NCBI GenBank assembly: GCA_027484725.1
Contig: JAIXSK010000014.1
Location: 1 to 64,000, forward strand
Length of the DNA stretch: 64,000 nt
Origin: Flavobacterium sp.
GTDB taxonomy: Bacteria; Bacteroidota; Bacteroidia; Flavobacteriales; Flavobacteriaceae
Direction: 5' to 3'
Shown: positions 8,885 through 17,833 of the stretch, one piece after another
Position numbering within the stretch: the first letter of the stretch is position 1
Layout of the letters: each line of letters opens with the position of its first letter
Notes under the pieces: generated by a model
Databases searched by the model: none
The model's input: only the letters and a program-made list of their open reading frames with translations
What the model was told of the DNA's origin: nothing
Program-made: the position numbers and the translations under genes

Positions 8885-11017
8885 ATGAATAAATTCTCCT
8901 TATTGGCACTGAGTTGTTTGCTCAGTTTTTCAGCCATTGGTCAACAAAAAAAACTCACGCTTGAAGAAAGCGTTTTACAACAAAATCGTCAGTTCCGGGC
9001 TGATAAACTACTCGGATTTCAGTGGATTCCCAACACCAATCAGTACACCTATTTTGCTGACGGCGGAAAAAAACTCATGACCGCCAACACAAACAACGCC
9101 AAGGCCACTGAACTGGTAACTTTGGCTGATTTGAATAAAGTTTTAGGAACCGACCTCAAGAGTTTCATTGGGATTGAATGGAAAGATGCCACGCATTTTC
9201 TCATCGCCAATGGGCCAAAATTCTTTGAATACAACACCCAAGACAAAACGAGTAAGCTGACGGGAACTTTCTCGGATACAGCCGAAAACCAAACCTATGA
9301 TCACGGTCATCAGAACATTGCCTTCACCGAAAAAAACAATTTGTACATCAGCGATCAAAACAATCAAAAAATTACCGTTACTAATCAAACCAACGAAGGC
9401 ATTGTATCGGGGCAATCAATTGCACGCAATGAATTTGGAATCGATGGCGGGATTTTTTGGTCACCCAATGATCACTTTTTAGCTTTTTACCAAAAAGACC
9501 AATCGGAAGTGGCTGATTATCCGCTGTTGGACATCAACACGGTTCCGGGCTCATTAGAAAACATCAAATATCCGATGATTGGCCAAAAAAGCGAAAAACC
9601 ATCCGTGGGTATTTACAACTTGAAAACCCAGCAAACCGTATACATCAAGCCACGCGGAAATGCCGATGATTACCTGACCAATTTGGCTTGGACACCCGAT
9701 GAAAAATACGTTTTGATCGCCGAGCTCAACCGCGCGCAAAACGATATGAACCTTAATTTATACGATGCCCAAACCGGAGCCTTTGTGCGCACTTTGCTCA
9801 ATGAAAAAAATCCGAACTGGGTAGAACCGGAACATCCGGCATTTTTCCCGAATGCAAAATCAAATAATTTTGTTTGGCACAGTGAAAAAGACGGTTTCCA
9901 GAACTTATACCTTTACTCGATTGACGGAAAACTCATCCGTCAACTCACTAAAAACAAATTCCCTGCGCGTCAGATTTTGGGTGCTAATCCGGCCGGAACC
10001 GAGGTATATTTTATGGCTACGGGCGACAACCCAACCAATATGCTGGCATATAAAGTGGATATGAACGGCAAACAAACACTCATCACTCAAGATAGCGGTG
10101 TACATACAGTGGCTGCTAGCACTGACGGAAATTGGTTCTTTGACGATTTTTCAAACCACAACACGCCGGGCAAAAGTTTGATGTACAACAAATCGCTCAA
10201 AGCCACAACTTTGGTTGAAAGCCCAAACAAATACAATGGATATGCAATGGGAACGGCTGAGATTAAAACCATTAAAGCCGCTGACGGAACGACTGATTTA
10301 TACACGCGACTCATCAAGCCAAGTGATTTTGATCCGAGCAAAAAATATCCGGTTTTGGTCTATGTTTATGGCGGACCGCATGCACAAATGATCACCAACA
10401 GCTATTTGGACGGTGCCAATTTGTGGATGTACTGGATGGCCGAGCAAGGTTATTTGGTTTTTACCGTTGATAATCGAGGGTCAGACAACCGCGGGTTTGC
10501 CTTTGAAAGCGTAATCCACGGGCAGTTGGGCAACAATGAAATCGCCGACCAAATGAAAGGCGTAGAGTATTTGAAATCATTGCCTTATGTAGATGGAAAT
10601 CGATTGGCCGTGCATGGTTGGAGTTTTGGCGGATTTATGACTACCTCTATGATGTTGCGCAAACCCGATGTATTCAAAGTAGGCGTAGCGGGCGGACCAG
10701 TGACCGATTGGAAATTATACGAAGTAATGTATGGCGAACGCTATATGGATACTCCGGCTGAAAACCCAAAAGGATTTGACGAAAACTGTACGTTGAATTA
10801 TGTGAAAGATCTCAAAGGCAAACTTTTGCTCATTCACGGAACCAGTGATGATGTAGTAGTCATGCAACACAATTTGAATTTGATCAAGAAATTTGTCGAA
10901 GCTGAAAAACAAGTTGATTTCTTTGCTTATCCGATGCACAAACACAATGTAATAGGCAAAGACCGCGTACATTTGATGCGCAAAGTGCTCAACTATGTTA
11001 TGGAGAATAATAAATAG
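8885..11017 (+). CDS. secreted S9 family peptidase, dipeptidyl peptidase IV type
   Basis: Cleaves X-Pro (or X-Ala) dipeptides from peptide N-termini, probably in the periplasm. From the ATG at 8885 it has a signal peptide (MNKFSLLALSCLLSFSAIGQ), an eight-bladed propeller region (DPPIV_N, about 60-470) and an alpha/beta hydrolase domain with GWSFGGF (Ser near residue 579), GTSDDVV (Asp near 654) and HKHN (His near 685). About 710 residues. The last 18 codons have a diverged second copy at 13306-13359, beyond the neighbouring VWA gene. Confidence 0.94.
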   Translation: MNKFSLLALSCLLSFSAIGQQKKLTLEESVLQQNRQFRADKLLGFQWIPNTNQYTYFADGGKKLMTANTNNAKATELVTLADLNKVLGTDLKSFIGIEWKDATHFLIANGPKFFEYNTQDKTSKLTGTFSDTAENQTYDHGHQNIAFTEKNNLYISDQNNQKITVTNQTNEGIVSGQSIARNEFGIDGGIFWSPNDHFLAFYQKDQSEVADYPLLDINTVPGSLENIKYPMIGQKSEKPSVGIYNLKTQQTVYIKPRGNADDYLTNLAWTPDEKYVLIAELNRAQNDMNLNLYDAQTGAFVRTLLNEKNPNWVEPEHPAFFPNAKSNNFVWHSEKDGFQNLYLYSIDGKLIRQLTKNKFPARQILGANPAGTEVYFMATGDNPTNMLAYKVDMNGKQTLITQDSGVHTVAASTDGNWFFDDFSNHNTPGKSLMYNKSLKATTLVESPNKYNGYAMGTAEIKTIKAADGTTDLYTRLIKPSDFDPSKKYPVLVYVYGGPHAQMITNSYLDGANLWMYWMAEQGYLVFTVDNRGSDNRGFAFESVIHGQLGNNEIADQMKGVEYLKSLPYVDGNRLAVHGWSFGGFMTTSMMLRKPDVFKVGVAGGPVTDWKLYEVMYGERYMDTPAENPKGFDENCTLNYVKDLKGKLLLIHGTSDDVVVMQHNLNLIKKFVEAEKQVDFFAYPMHKHNVIGKDRVHLMRKVLNYVMENNK

Positions 11018-11057
11018 TTTGGGAAAATTATACCTAAAGAATTAAGTTAAAAAATAG

Positions 11058-11085
11058 AAAGCCAATCGCATTTGATTGGCTTTCT
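11058..11085 (+). terminator. terminator after S9 peptidase
   Basis: AAAGCCAATC and GATTGGCTTT enclose a 6-base loop, followed by CTTATT. It may act in both directions, as the next gene converges. Confidence 0.75.
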
Positions 11086-11128
11086 TATTAATTATCATTT
11101 TTTAATTTATCGCTTTGCTAGAAGATGG

Positions 11129-13183
11129 TTAGCTTTTAATCAACTTCCCAAAATAAGTATCCTTTCCTCCGATTGATATAGTGTATATGTACATTCCAGA
11201 GCTCAAAACATTGCTTTGATTATCTAAGCCATCTAATTTGATTATATTATCACCAAAAACACCATCCAATCTGACTGTTTTAAGCAATTTACCATCAATA
11301 GAATAGATTTTAATGAGAATGGTTGCCGGCTCATACAAATATACAGATGCTTGCGTTTCAGTAGTAAACGGATTAGGGAAAAACTTCAAAGAATTACTAT
11401 CAGACTCAGACATAAATTCTTCTTGACCTAAAGACGGATCGCCTAAAGATGTGAAAGGACTTAAGACTTGATAACATAAGCTGGTTTGTTCAATCGTTTG
11501 TTGAATAGCCTGTGCTGCGGCTGAGCCTTGAGGCAACGAATAGTAATCAGTCAACAAGCTTTCCATTTTATTCTTAGCCCATAATTTAGGCAAAAATGCA
11601 TAAGCGCCGTTATTTTGATTGCTTAAATTTAAATTATAAACATATTGAACATCTTGATTAAATGCTGATCCGGAAAGCGTTAACACAATATCTTGCGGAA
11701 CTTGATATCTTCCTGTAAAAATTAATTGTTGCCCCTTGTATAAATTGGGCAAAGGGTCCGGAAATATGTTGCTAATGGCGCCTGCTGGGGTAACAGAAAT
11801 AACTGGGTTCAGTAAAACCGGATTTCTGATGGTTAAATAAAAATTAGAAATCACATCAGCAATTTCATCATTGCCTAAAAAGGTTGCAAATCCATTGTTA
11901 TCTACGGCAAGTAAGGTCAACAAATCAGTAGTAACACTTGAACCGATTCCAAAGGTAAAAAGGAATATTTTAGTATCTAGTTGATTCACAGAACTGTTGA
12001 CAGAATTCAATATACCTTGCGTACTAGTAATACCCGCAGTAGCCTGTCCGTCGGTAAAGAATACAATAATATTGGCCTGATCTTGAGCGGCTGAACCAAA
12101 TTGATTGACGGCTGTTGTTAAAGCTCCCGAAATATTTGTGGTGTAATCAGCTATGATACCATTTATAAAACTTAATGCTGCAGTGGCATTAGCCGAATTA
12201 TAGTCAACCAATGTGGGTCTAAAAGAGACGACATTATCATCAAATTCAATAATATTAAACTTATCTCCAGGATTTAAATTGTTTACAATAAATGAAGCCG
12301 CTTGCCTAGCTTGCGTCATTTTGTTCTCATCCGCCATACTACCTGAAGAATCAATAATCAACACAAAATTCTTCTGAATAACTGCTGTATTCGGATTAGA
12401 TTCAGGTTCAACCACCAAACCAAAAAAACCATTTCCAAAATTGTCACAAGTATTTTGCCCTTCGGGTAATAGGGTACTAAATGGAATGACGCCCAATTGA
12501 TCAGATGCTAGTTCGTATTGGATTAAAACATTGTTGATAGAAGTAGATTCGTATTGATTAATTGTAACAGTTGCAGTGTTCCCGTCATTGGTAATTGTAC
12601 TCGTATTAGTAGGGTTTTCAATATTCACAACGGTTCTTTGCGATGATAATTCAAAAGTAAAGTTTTGTGCGTTTTCAATGATTCCAGATTGCATCAAAGA
12701 ATAATTACTCGGATATTCAAAAGTAACTTTACCAAAACTATAAGGTAATAATTGTACATAAGTCAATTCTACTTCAATTTGGCTACCGGCAGCTATTGGG
12801 TTATTGAACGGAAAAAATAAAGGAGTACTTCCTAAATAATTGGACAAAACTGAATTTAGCGTGCCTCCGGAACCACCTGAAGAACCACCACTCTGAAAAA
12901 CAGCAAATTGCCACGCACCACCATCTACTCTCCATTTCAATTGGGTTACAGAAGCATTACTGGCTAAAGGGAAGCCATATTCCATGGTTTGTGAAATACC
13001 AGAATCATTGATAAAAGTCTGGCTGGTTCTGACCGTAGAAACTTGATTAATTACAGAAACATGAACATCTGAATTTGTCAATCTCAGATGAGATCCATTT
13101 GTTCTGTTGGTAATAACTACTCCATTAGCAAAAGAAAATTGTGCTAATATTAGAACAAATAAATAAGTGATAAGAGCTCTCAT
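11129..13183 (-). CDS. secreted VIT/VWA-domain protein with T9SS sorting domain
   Basis: Cell-surface or secreted protein, probably adhesive or protein-binding. The start at 13183 (MRALITYLFVLILAQFSFA) gives a signal peptide; upstream in-frame codons encode an unlikely extension. Domain order: VIT-like domain (about 20-230), VWA domain with an intact MIDAS motif DSSGSMADE (about 270-480), a linker, and a C-terminal type A T9SS sorting domain (FFPNPFTTE to KLIKS, last 80 or so residues). About 684 residues. Base composition is more AT-rich than the neighbouring peptidase. Its position between two copies of the peptidase 3' end suggests that it was inserted there. Confidence 0.85.
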   Translation of the reverse strand: MRALITYLFVLILAQFSFANGVVITNRTNGSHLRLTNSDVHVSVINQVSTVRTSQTFINDSGISQTMEYGFPLASNASVTQLKWRVDGGAWQFAVFQSGGSSGGSGGTLNSVLSNYLGSTPLFFPFNNPIAAGSQIEVELTYVQLLPYSFGKVTFEYPSNYSLMQSGIIENAQNFTFELSSQRTVVNIENPTNTSTITNDGNTATVTINQYESTSINNVLIQYELASDQLGVIPFSTLLPEGQNTCDNFGNGFFGLVVEPESNPNTAVIQKNFVLIIDSSGSMADENKMTQARQAASFIVNNLNPGDKFNIIEFDDNVVSFRPTLVDYNSANATAALSFINGIIADYTTNISGALTTAVNQFGSAAQDQANIIVFFTDGQATAGITSTQGILNSVNSSVNQLDTKIFLFTFGIGSSVTTDLLTLLAVDNNGFATFLGNDEIADVISNFYLTIRNPVLLNPVISVTPAGAISNIFPDPLPNLYKGQQLIFTGRYQVPQDIVLTLSGSAFNQDVQYVYNLNLSNQNNGAYAFLPKLWAKNKMESLLTDYYSLPQGSAAAQAIQQTIEQTSLCYQVLSPFTSLGDPSLGQEEFMSESDSNSLKFFPNPFTTETQASVYLYEPATILIKIYSIDGKLLKTVRLDGVFGDNIIKLDGLDNQSNVLSSGMYIYTISIGGKDTYFGKLIKS

Positions 13184-13305
13184 AATAAGGCGGTTTAAAA
13201 TTACCTGAACAAGGTACAAAAAATTGTTAAAAGATTGATTCCTAAATATTTTTTTAAAAAAAGTAGCTGAGTGACTGTGAAAATGATACATCAGCATTAA
13301 ATAAT

Positions 13306-13359
13306 CGCATTCATTTGATGCGCAAAGTGCTGAACTATGTTATGGAGAACAATAAATAA
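13306..13359 (+). pseudogene. diverged copy of the 3' end of the S9 peptidase gene
   Basis: 54 bases encoding RIHLMRKVLNYVMENNK plus stop, against RVHLMRKVLNYVMENNK at the end of the peptidase at 10964-11017. About 49 of 54 bases match, with mostly silent differences (CTG/CTC, AAC/AAT, TAA/TAG). Nothing recognisable of the peptidase precedes it. It marks either the remnant of a tandem paralogue or the far edge of an insertion that brought in the VIT/VWA gene. Confidence 0.8.
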
Positions 13360-13380
13360 AACACAACGCTGTATAAAACA

Positions 13381-13408
13381 AAACCACCAATACTGGTGGT
13401 TTTTTTAT
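13381..13408 (+). terminator. terminator following the peptidase fragment
   Basis: AAACCACCA and TGGTGGTTT flank a 4-base loop, then seven T residues. It is in the right place to have terminated the gene whose 3' end survives at 13306-13359. Confidence 0.75.
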
Positions 13409-13483
13409 TTAGCAAATGTTGTCTCGGTCATTTGCCAAACTTGAATTGTACTATGACCAACGTCTGGTTAGTTATTGAAATGA

Positions 13484-13666
13484 TTAAAAAAACATCAGGT
13501 CAATGAAAAGAGCCGAAAACACCACCGAACAAATACAAATGGCGACGATGATGACTTTGAGTAAAGACAAATTTTCTAAAAGGGGGAATTTTTCATTAAG
13601 GAAAACCCATTTCATATCACTTTGTTTTTGAACCATTTCATCGTAAAGAAAAAAATTGTCGTTCAA
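13484..13666 (-). CDS. small hypothetical membrane protein (doubtful)
   Basis: A 60-codon ORF with a hydrophilic first half and one predicted membrane helix near its C-terminus (LKVIIVAICICSVVFSALFI). It occupies an otherwise geneless 444-base gap. I recognise no family, and the ORF could be chance. The hydrophobic segment and position upstream of no other gene are the only support. Confidence 0.25.
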   Translation of the reverse strand: MNDNFFLYDEMVQKQSDMKWVFLNEKFPLLENLSLLKVIIVAICICSVVFSALFIDLMFF

Positions 13667-13742
13667 TGGCGAAAAAAAATGTGATGAACTCTCAAGAATT
13701 TGGGATGAAAACCAAATACCAAGTGATGATAGAACTCAGAAC

Positions 13743-14474
13743 TCAGACAATGTTGAGTTTTTCTACCAAAACATCATAGTAATTTTTGGCAATCGGAATT
13801 TTGGTTTGTTGAATCGTTACAAAGTTGTGCTCTAAATTGGTCATATATTCCAAGTTTACAATATAAGACTTATGCGTTTTAAAAAACACTTGGCTGTTGA
13901 GCCGTTCAATGAAGTTTGAAAGCGTAGCCCGAATGAGCTCATCTTTGTGCAGTGTTTTTATTTCAAGGTAGTTTCCGTCTGATTTAATCCACAGAATCTC
14001 ATGAATATTGAGCTTGGTAAATTTGAACTTGTCTTTGATGAACAAGGCATCTTTGATGATGAACGAATCTGCTTTGGGCTCAGAATCAATCGAATTATTT
14101 TCAAGCGCAGCCAATTGGTGTAAAGCCATTTCAATAGCCGTAAAAAGCTGTTCCTGCTTAAATGGTTTGACCAGATAATTGATGGGGTGCGTAGCTTTGG
14201 CGCGTTCAAGGGTGGCCAAGTCTGCATAAGAAGTTGTATATATAAACGGAACTTTAAACCTTTGATTTATTTCTGTGGCCAGGTCAATACCGTCTTTTGT
14301 TCCGTTTAAATGAACATCAAGCAAAATCAAATCGGGATGAGTAGTTTTTAAAAAAACCATGGCTTCTTGATAATCCATGGCAACTCCCAAAACTTCATAG
14401 CCCATTTTGACAAGCATAGAACGTACATCTTCGGCAATGATGAGTTCGTCTTCAACAATTAAAATTTTTACCAT
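13743..14474 (-). CDS. LytTR-family response regulator
   Basis: DNA-binding response regulator of 243 residues. The receiver domain (about 1-120) has the acidic pair and phosphoacceptor Asp in the DLILLDVHLNG segment and the conserved Lys in YLVKPF. The LytTR DNA-binding domain (about 145-240) includes ILWIKSDGNYLEI and FKTHKSYIVNL. It lies 11 bases downstream of a histidine kinase gene on the same strand and is its probable partner. Targets are unknown. Confidence 0.93.
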   Translation of the reverse strand: MVKILIVEDELIIAEDVRSMLVKMGYEVLGVAMDYQEAMVFLKTTHPDLILLDVHLNGTKDGIDLATEINQRFKVPFIYTTSYADLATLERAKATHPINYLVKPFKQEQLFTAIEMALHQLAALENNSIDSEPKADSFIIKDALFIKDKFKFTKLNIHEILWIKSDGNYLEIKTLHKDELIRATLSNFIERLNSQVFFKTHKSYIVNLEYMTNLEHNFVTIQQTKIPIAKNYYDVLVEKLNIV

Positions 14475-14485
14475 AACTGCTTGTA

Positions 14486-16465
14486 TTAAATTTGTGTCGC
14501 ATTGTATTCTTTTAAATCTTTGAACATCACCACAAAAGAAGTTTCGTTTTTACTTTGCGCAATTGATAAATTCCCGCGCAATTGCTTGCTTAAAATTGAA
14601 ACCAATTTGAGTCCGAGCGATTTGAGTTTCTGCAAATCAAAATCGCGTGCTAATCCGTGACCATTGTCAGTAACTTTAAGTTCATAATCAACTTTGTTGA
14701 GCGCTTTGATGGCCACTTTGATGGTGCCGCCTTCTTTTTCGGTAAAAGCGTATTTAAAGGCATTGGCCACAAGTTCATTGACCATTAAACCCAGCGGAAT
14801 GGCCGTATCAAAATCAAATTTCAAATCAATTGTTTCAACCAAAACTTCTATATTTTTTGATTTAGCACCAAATAAATCTGACAAATAAGCCACGAGCTCT
14901 TTGAGGTAATTATCCACGTTCACTTTATGGATTTCATCTGATTGATACAAATTTTGATGAATCAAACTCATGGCTTGCACCCTGCTCTGCCCTTCTTGAA
15001 TCGTGGCCAAAACCACCGGATCACTGATTTCTTCTGATTGCATATTGAGCAAACTCGAAATAATTTGCAAATTGTTTTTAACGCGGTGGTGGATTTCTTT
15101 GAGCAAGGTTTCTTTTTCTCTGAGCGAGCTTTCAATTTGTTCTTTTTGTCGCTGAATAATATTGCGTTGCTTCTGCATTTTTTTAGAATTGATGTAAATA
15201 CCAATGGTCACCAAACTCAGTAAAAACAGTGAAATCAATACCACATATTTGATTTTCTTTTGCTTGTTGGCTTCATGCAACGTAGCTTCTTTGAGTGCGT
15301 CTTGCTTTTTCTTGAACTCGTATTCCAACTGAATTTGCGTGAGCTTGTTGTTGATTTCGGTATTAAACATTGAATCGCTCATGGTTTTAAAAAGCATCTG
15401 ATTCTCAAAAGCCGCTTTGTAATTTTTCTTTTCGCGATAAATTTTAGCCAGGTTTTCATAAGCAAACTTTACCGATTCAATCTCACCAATTTCTTGAGAA
15501 ATACGCAATCCTTTCAAAGTAAATGCTTCGGCAGCATCTAATTGATGCAGTAAAAAATACACCTCGCCTATGTTGCGGAATGAGTCACCAATTCCGGATT
15601 TGTAATCGTTTTTGCTGAAATTGACCAGTGCTTTATTGAATAAATCCAGCGCTTGCACATATCGCTTTTGGTTTTTGCAATTGGTGCCTAAATGCTGCTC
15701 AGAGTATGCCATTCCAACTACATCCTGCACTTTCTTTTGATAGGCATAACATTCGTAGAGCAGCGCATTTGATTTTTGATATGCTCGTTTGTCGGCATAC
15801 ATACTGGCAATGTTTGAAAGAATGGTGTAGCGCAAATCTAAATGATGATTCGGCACATGCACATCGAGAATTTTAAGCGCTTTTTGGTAAAACGCCAATT
15901 CTTTTTCTTTTTCGTTGATTTTGCCGTATAAAATGGCGATGTTGTTGGTTAGGCTCGCCATTTTTCGGTATTCGTGCAAGGGCTCAAAAATAGTCAAACC
16001 GGCATTGAGGTATTTTAACGACTGGGCAAAATTGTTTAAAAACAAATATGATTGACCCATCAATCCGTAGCTTACTCCCAAATCTTTACAAGCCGGGTTT
16101 TTCTCAAAAATAGCAATCGCTCGGTTTAAATTGGCAATTGCCAACTGAAAATTGCCTTTGTCAATATGCAAACGCCCAAAGTAGTTGTACCCTTTGCCTA
16201 TTCCGAACGTATAGTGAATCTGCCTGCTGAGTTTTATGGATTGATTGTAGTAAACAATGGCTTGATCCGGATTTGTAGCGCAATAAGTATCGGCCAGTTT
16301 ATAAAGCAAATTGACTTTAACTGTGTCTGATTGTGAAACTTTTGAAGAATGAGCCCGATTGTAGATGTCGAGTAATTTCTGTAAACTATCTCTCTTGCGT
16401 TCAGTTTGCGCGAACGAGCCCACAAAAATGAATAAACTGAGCAGCAAAAAGAGTTTTCTGGGCAT
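14486..16465 (-). CDS. TPR sensor histidine kinase (HisKA_2 type)
   Basis: 659-residue membrane sensor. It has a signal peptide (MPRKLFLLLSLFIFVGSFAQ), periplasmic tetratricopeptide repeats (about 50-370), a transmembrane helix near 400 (VVLISLFLLSLVTIGIYI), a coiled coil, the phosphoacceptor box EIHHRVKNNLQIISSLL near residue 455, and an HATPase domain (NELVANAFKYAF, then VTDNGHGL). This architecture, followed by a LytTR regulator, is common in Flavobacteria. The TPR region probably senses a protein or peptide partner; the signal is unknown. Confidence 0.93.
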   Translation of the reverse strand: MPRKLFLLLSLFIFVGSFAQTERKRDSLQKLLDIYNRAHSSKVSQSDTVKVNLLYKLADTYCATNPDQAIVYYNQSIKLSRQIHYTFGIGKGYNYFGRLHIDKGNFQLAIANLNRAIAIFEKNPACKDLGVSYGLMGQSYLFLNNFAQSLKYLNAGLTIFEPLHEYRKMASLTNNIAILYGKINEKEKELAFYQKALKILDVHVPNHHLDLRYTILSNIASMYADKRAYQKSNALLYECYAYQKKVQDVVGMAYSEQHLGTNCKNQKRYVQALDLFNKALVNFSKNDYKSGIGDSFRNIGEVYFLLHQLDAAEAFTLKGLRISQEIGEIESVKFAYENLAKIYREKKNYKAAFENQMLFKTMSDSMFNTEINNKLTQIQLEYEFKKKQDALKEATLHEANKQKKIKYVVLISLFLLSLVTIGIYINSKKMQKQRNIIQRQKEQIESSLREKETLLKEIHHRVKNNLQIISSLLNMQSEEISDPVVLATIQEGQSRVQAMSLIHQNLYQSDEIHKVNVDNYLKELVAYLSDLFGAKSKNIEVLVETIDLKFDFDTAIPLGLMVNELVANAFKYAFTEKEGGTIKVAIKALNKVDYELKVTDNGHGLARDFDLQKLKSLGLKLVSILSKQLRGNLSIAQSKNETSFVVMFKDLKEYNATQI

Positions 16466-16489
16466 CTGGTTCTGAATTACATGACGTGA

Positions 16490-17755
16490 CTAGGTTTTTT
16501 GTGGTTTTTTTCGAGCCGCCGGAAACAACACATTGTTTAAAATCAATCGGAATCCGGGAGAATTCGGGTGCAAATCTAAAACCGTAGGCTCATCGCCCAC
16601 ACGGTGCTGGTAGTCTTCCGGATCGTGGCCTCCGTAAAAAGTAAAAAAACCTTTGCCTTTTTGCCCGTGAATATAACGCGCCTCATCGTTGAGTTCACAT
16701 TTGCCCAAAACCAATACATTTGTCTTGACCAAAGCCGAATCAAATGAAGTGGTTTGCCCCATAAATCCTTTGATGAGTTGGGTATGATTCTGACACAACA
16801 TACTAGGAATCACATCCCATTTGGCCGAATAATCCATGAGGGTAAAATAGTCACGTTCAAACGGAATCTTGCGTTTTTCAGTCATATCAATATCTGAAAA
16901 CTCATAATGTTCCGGGCGACGATCTAAAATAAAATCTTTAAAAGCAAAAGTGCGACTGTAATCTATGCGCGATTGATAATTCGGGTCGCTCTGGTCATCG
17001 TCAAACATCGGTTCACAAATATCTACACCCTCAGCCGATAGCGCAATGTCAAAACTATCAGTGGCCGAACACATGGCAAACATAAAACCGCCGCCAATCA
17101 CAAAGTCGCGAATCTTTTTAGCCACCGCCAACTTCTCTTGTGAGACTTTGGCATATCCGAGTTGGGTTGCCAGAGCCTCGGCTTCTTTTTTCTGTTCTAT
17201 GTACCAAGGTGCGTTTCTGTATGAGCCGTAAAACTTTCCGTATTGACCCGTAAAATCTTCGTGGTGCAAATGCAGCCAATCGTACAAAACAAGTTGATCT
17301 TTGAGTACTTCTTCGTCGTAAATAGGCGTAAACGGAATTTCAGCATAGGTCAAAACCATCGTCACCGCATCGTCCCAAGGTTGTTTGCCTTTGGGCGTAT
17401 ACACCGCAATTTTAGGCGCTTTTTCAAGCACTACGGTTTCCATGTTTTGCGACGGACTGGAGATTTCCTCCAAAATTTGCTGGGCTTCAGCATCCGATAA
17501 AAGTTCAAAACTCACTCCGCGGATTTGGCATTCTCTGCGAATTTCTTCGGCATCCGGCAGCAAAAAAGAACCACCGCGGTAGTTGAGCAACCAGCTGGCT
17601 TTGTAATTTTTGTTGAGCGTCCAATAAGTAATTCCGTAGGCTTTGAGGTGGTTTTTCTGAGCTAATTCATCCATGGGCAATAAGATAAAACCCGCACGTG
17701 CTGAAAAACAGCCCAACAGCAGCAACCCAAAAACAAATAGCAAAAATTTTCTCAT
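16490..17755 (-). CDS. secreted protein of the 'asparagine synthetase B' family of Bacteroidetes (function unknown)
   Basis: 421 residues with a signal peptide (MRKFLLFVFGLLLLGCFSARA). It contains a segment resembling glutamine-amidotransferase or ThuA-like folds (GGGFMFAMCSATDSFDIAL) and a GHDPEDY motif. Homologues in Flavobacteria are often labelled asparagine synthetase B, but an exported protein without an ATP-pyrophosphatase domain is unlikely to make asparagine. It is 24 bases upstream of the histidine kinase on the same strand and could be in its operon. Product name is from memory; function not assigned. Confidence 0.55.
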   Translation of the reverse strand: MRKFLLFVFGLLLLGCFSARAGFILLPMDELAQKNHLKAYGITYWTLNKNYKASWLLNYRGGSFLLPDAEEIRRECQIRGVSFELLSDAEAQQILEEISSPSQNMETVVLEKAPKIAVYTPKGKQPWDDAVTMVLTYAEIPFTPIYDEEVLKDQLVLYDWLHLHHEDFTGQYGKFYGSYRNAPWYIEQKKEAEALATQLGYAKVSQEKLAVAKKIRDFVIGGGFMFAMCSATDSFDIALSAEGVDICEPMFDDDQSDPNYQSRIDYSRTFAFKDFILDRRPEHYEFSDIDMTEKRKIPFERDYFTLMDYSAKWDVIPSMLCQNHTQLIKGFMGQTTSFDSALVKTNVLVLGKCELNDEARYIHGQKGKGFFTFYGGHDPEDYQHRVGDEPTVLDLHPNSPGFRLILNNVLFPAARKKPQKT

Positions 17756-17833
17756 CTTCTAGAAATATGGCCCAAGATAGTATTTATCCAGACGAGTTCA
17801 AAGACAAGCATAGTTAAAAAATCCAACCCTTTT

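Noticed and set aside
16490-17755. Asparagine synthetase function
   Set aside because: The protein has a signal peptide and no synthetase domain; name is probably inherited error.
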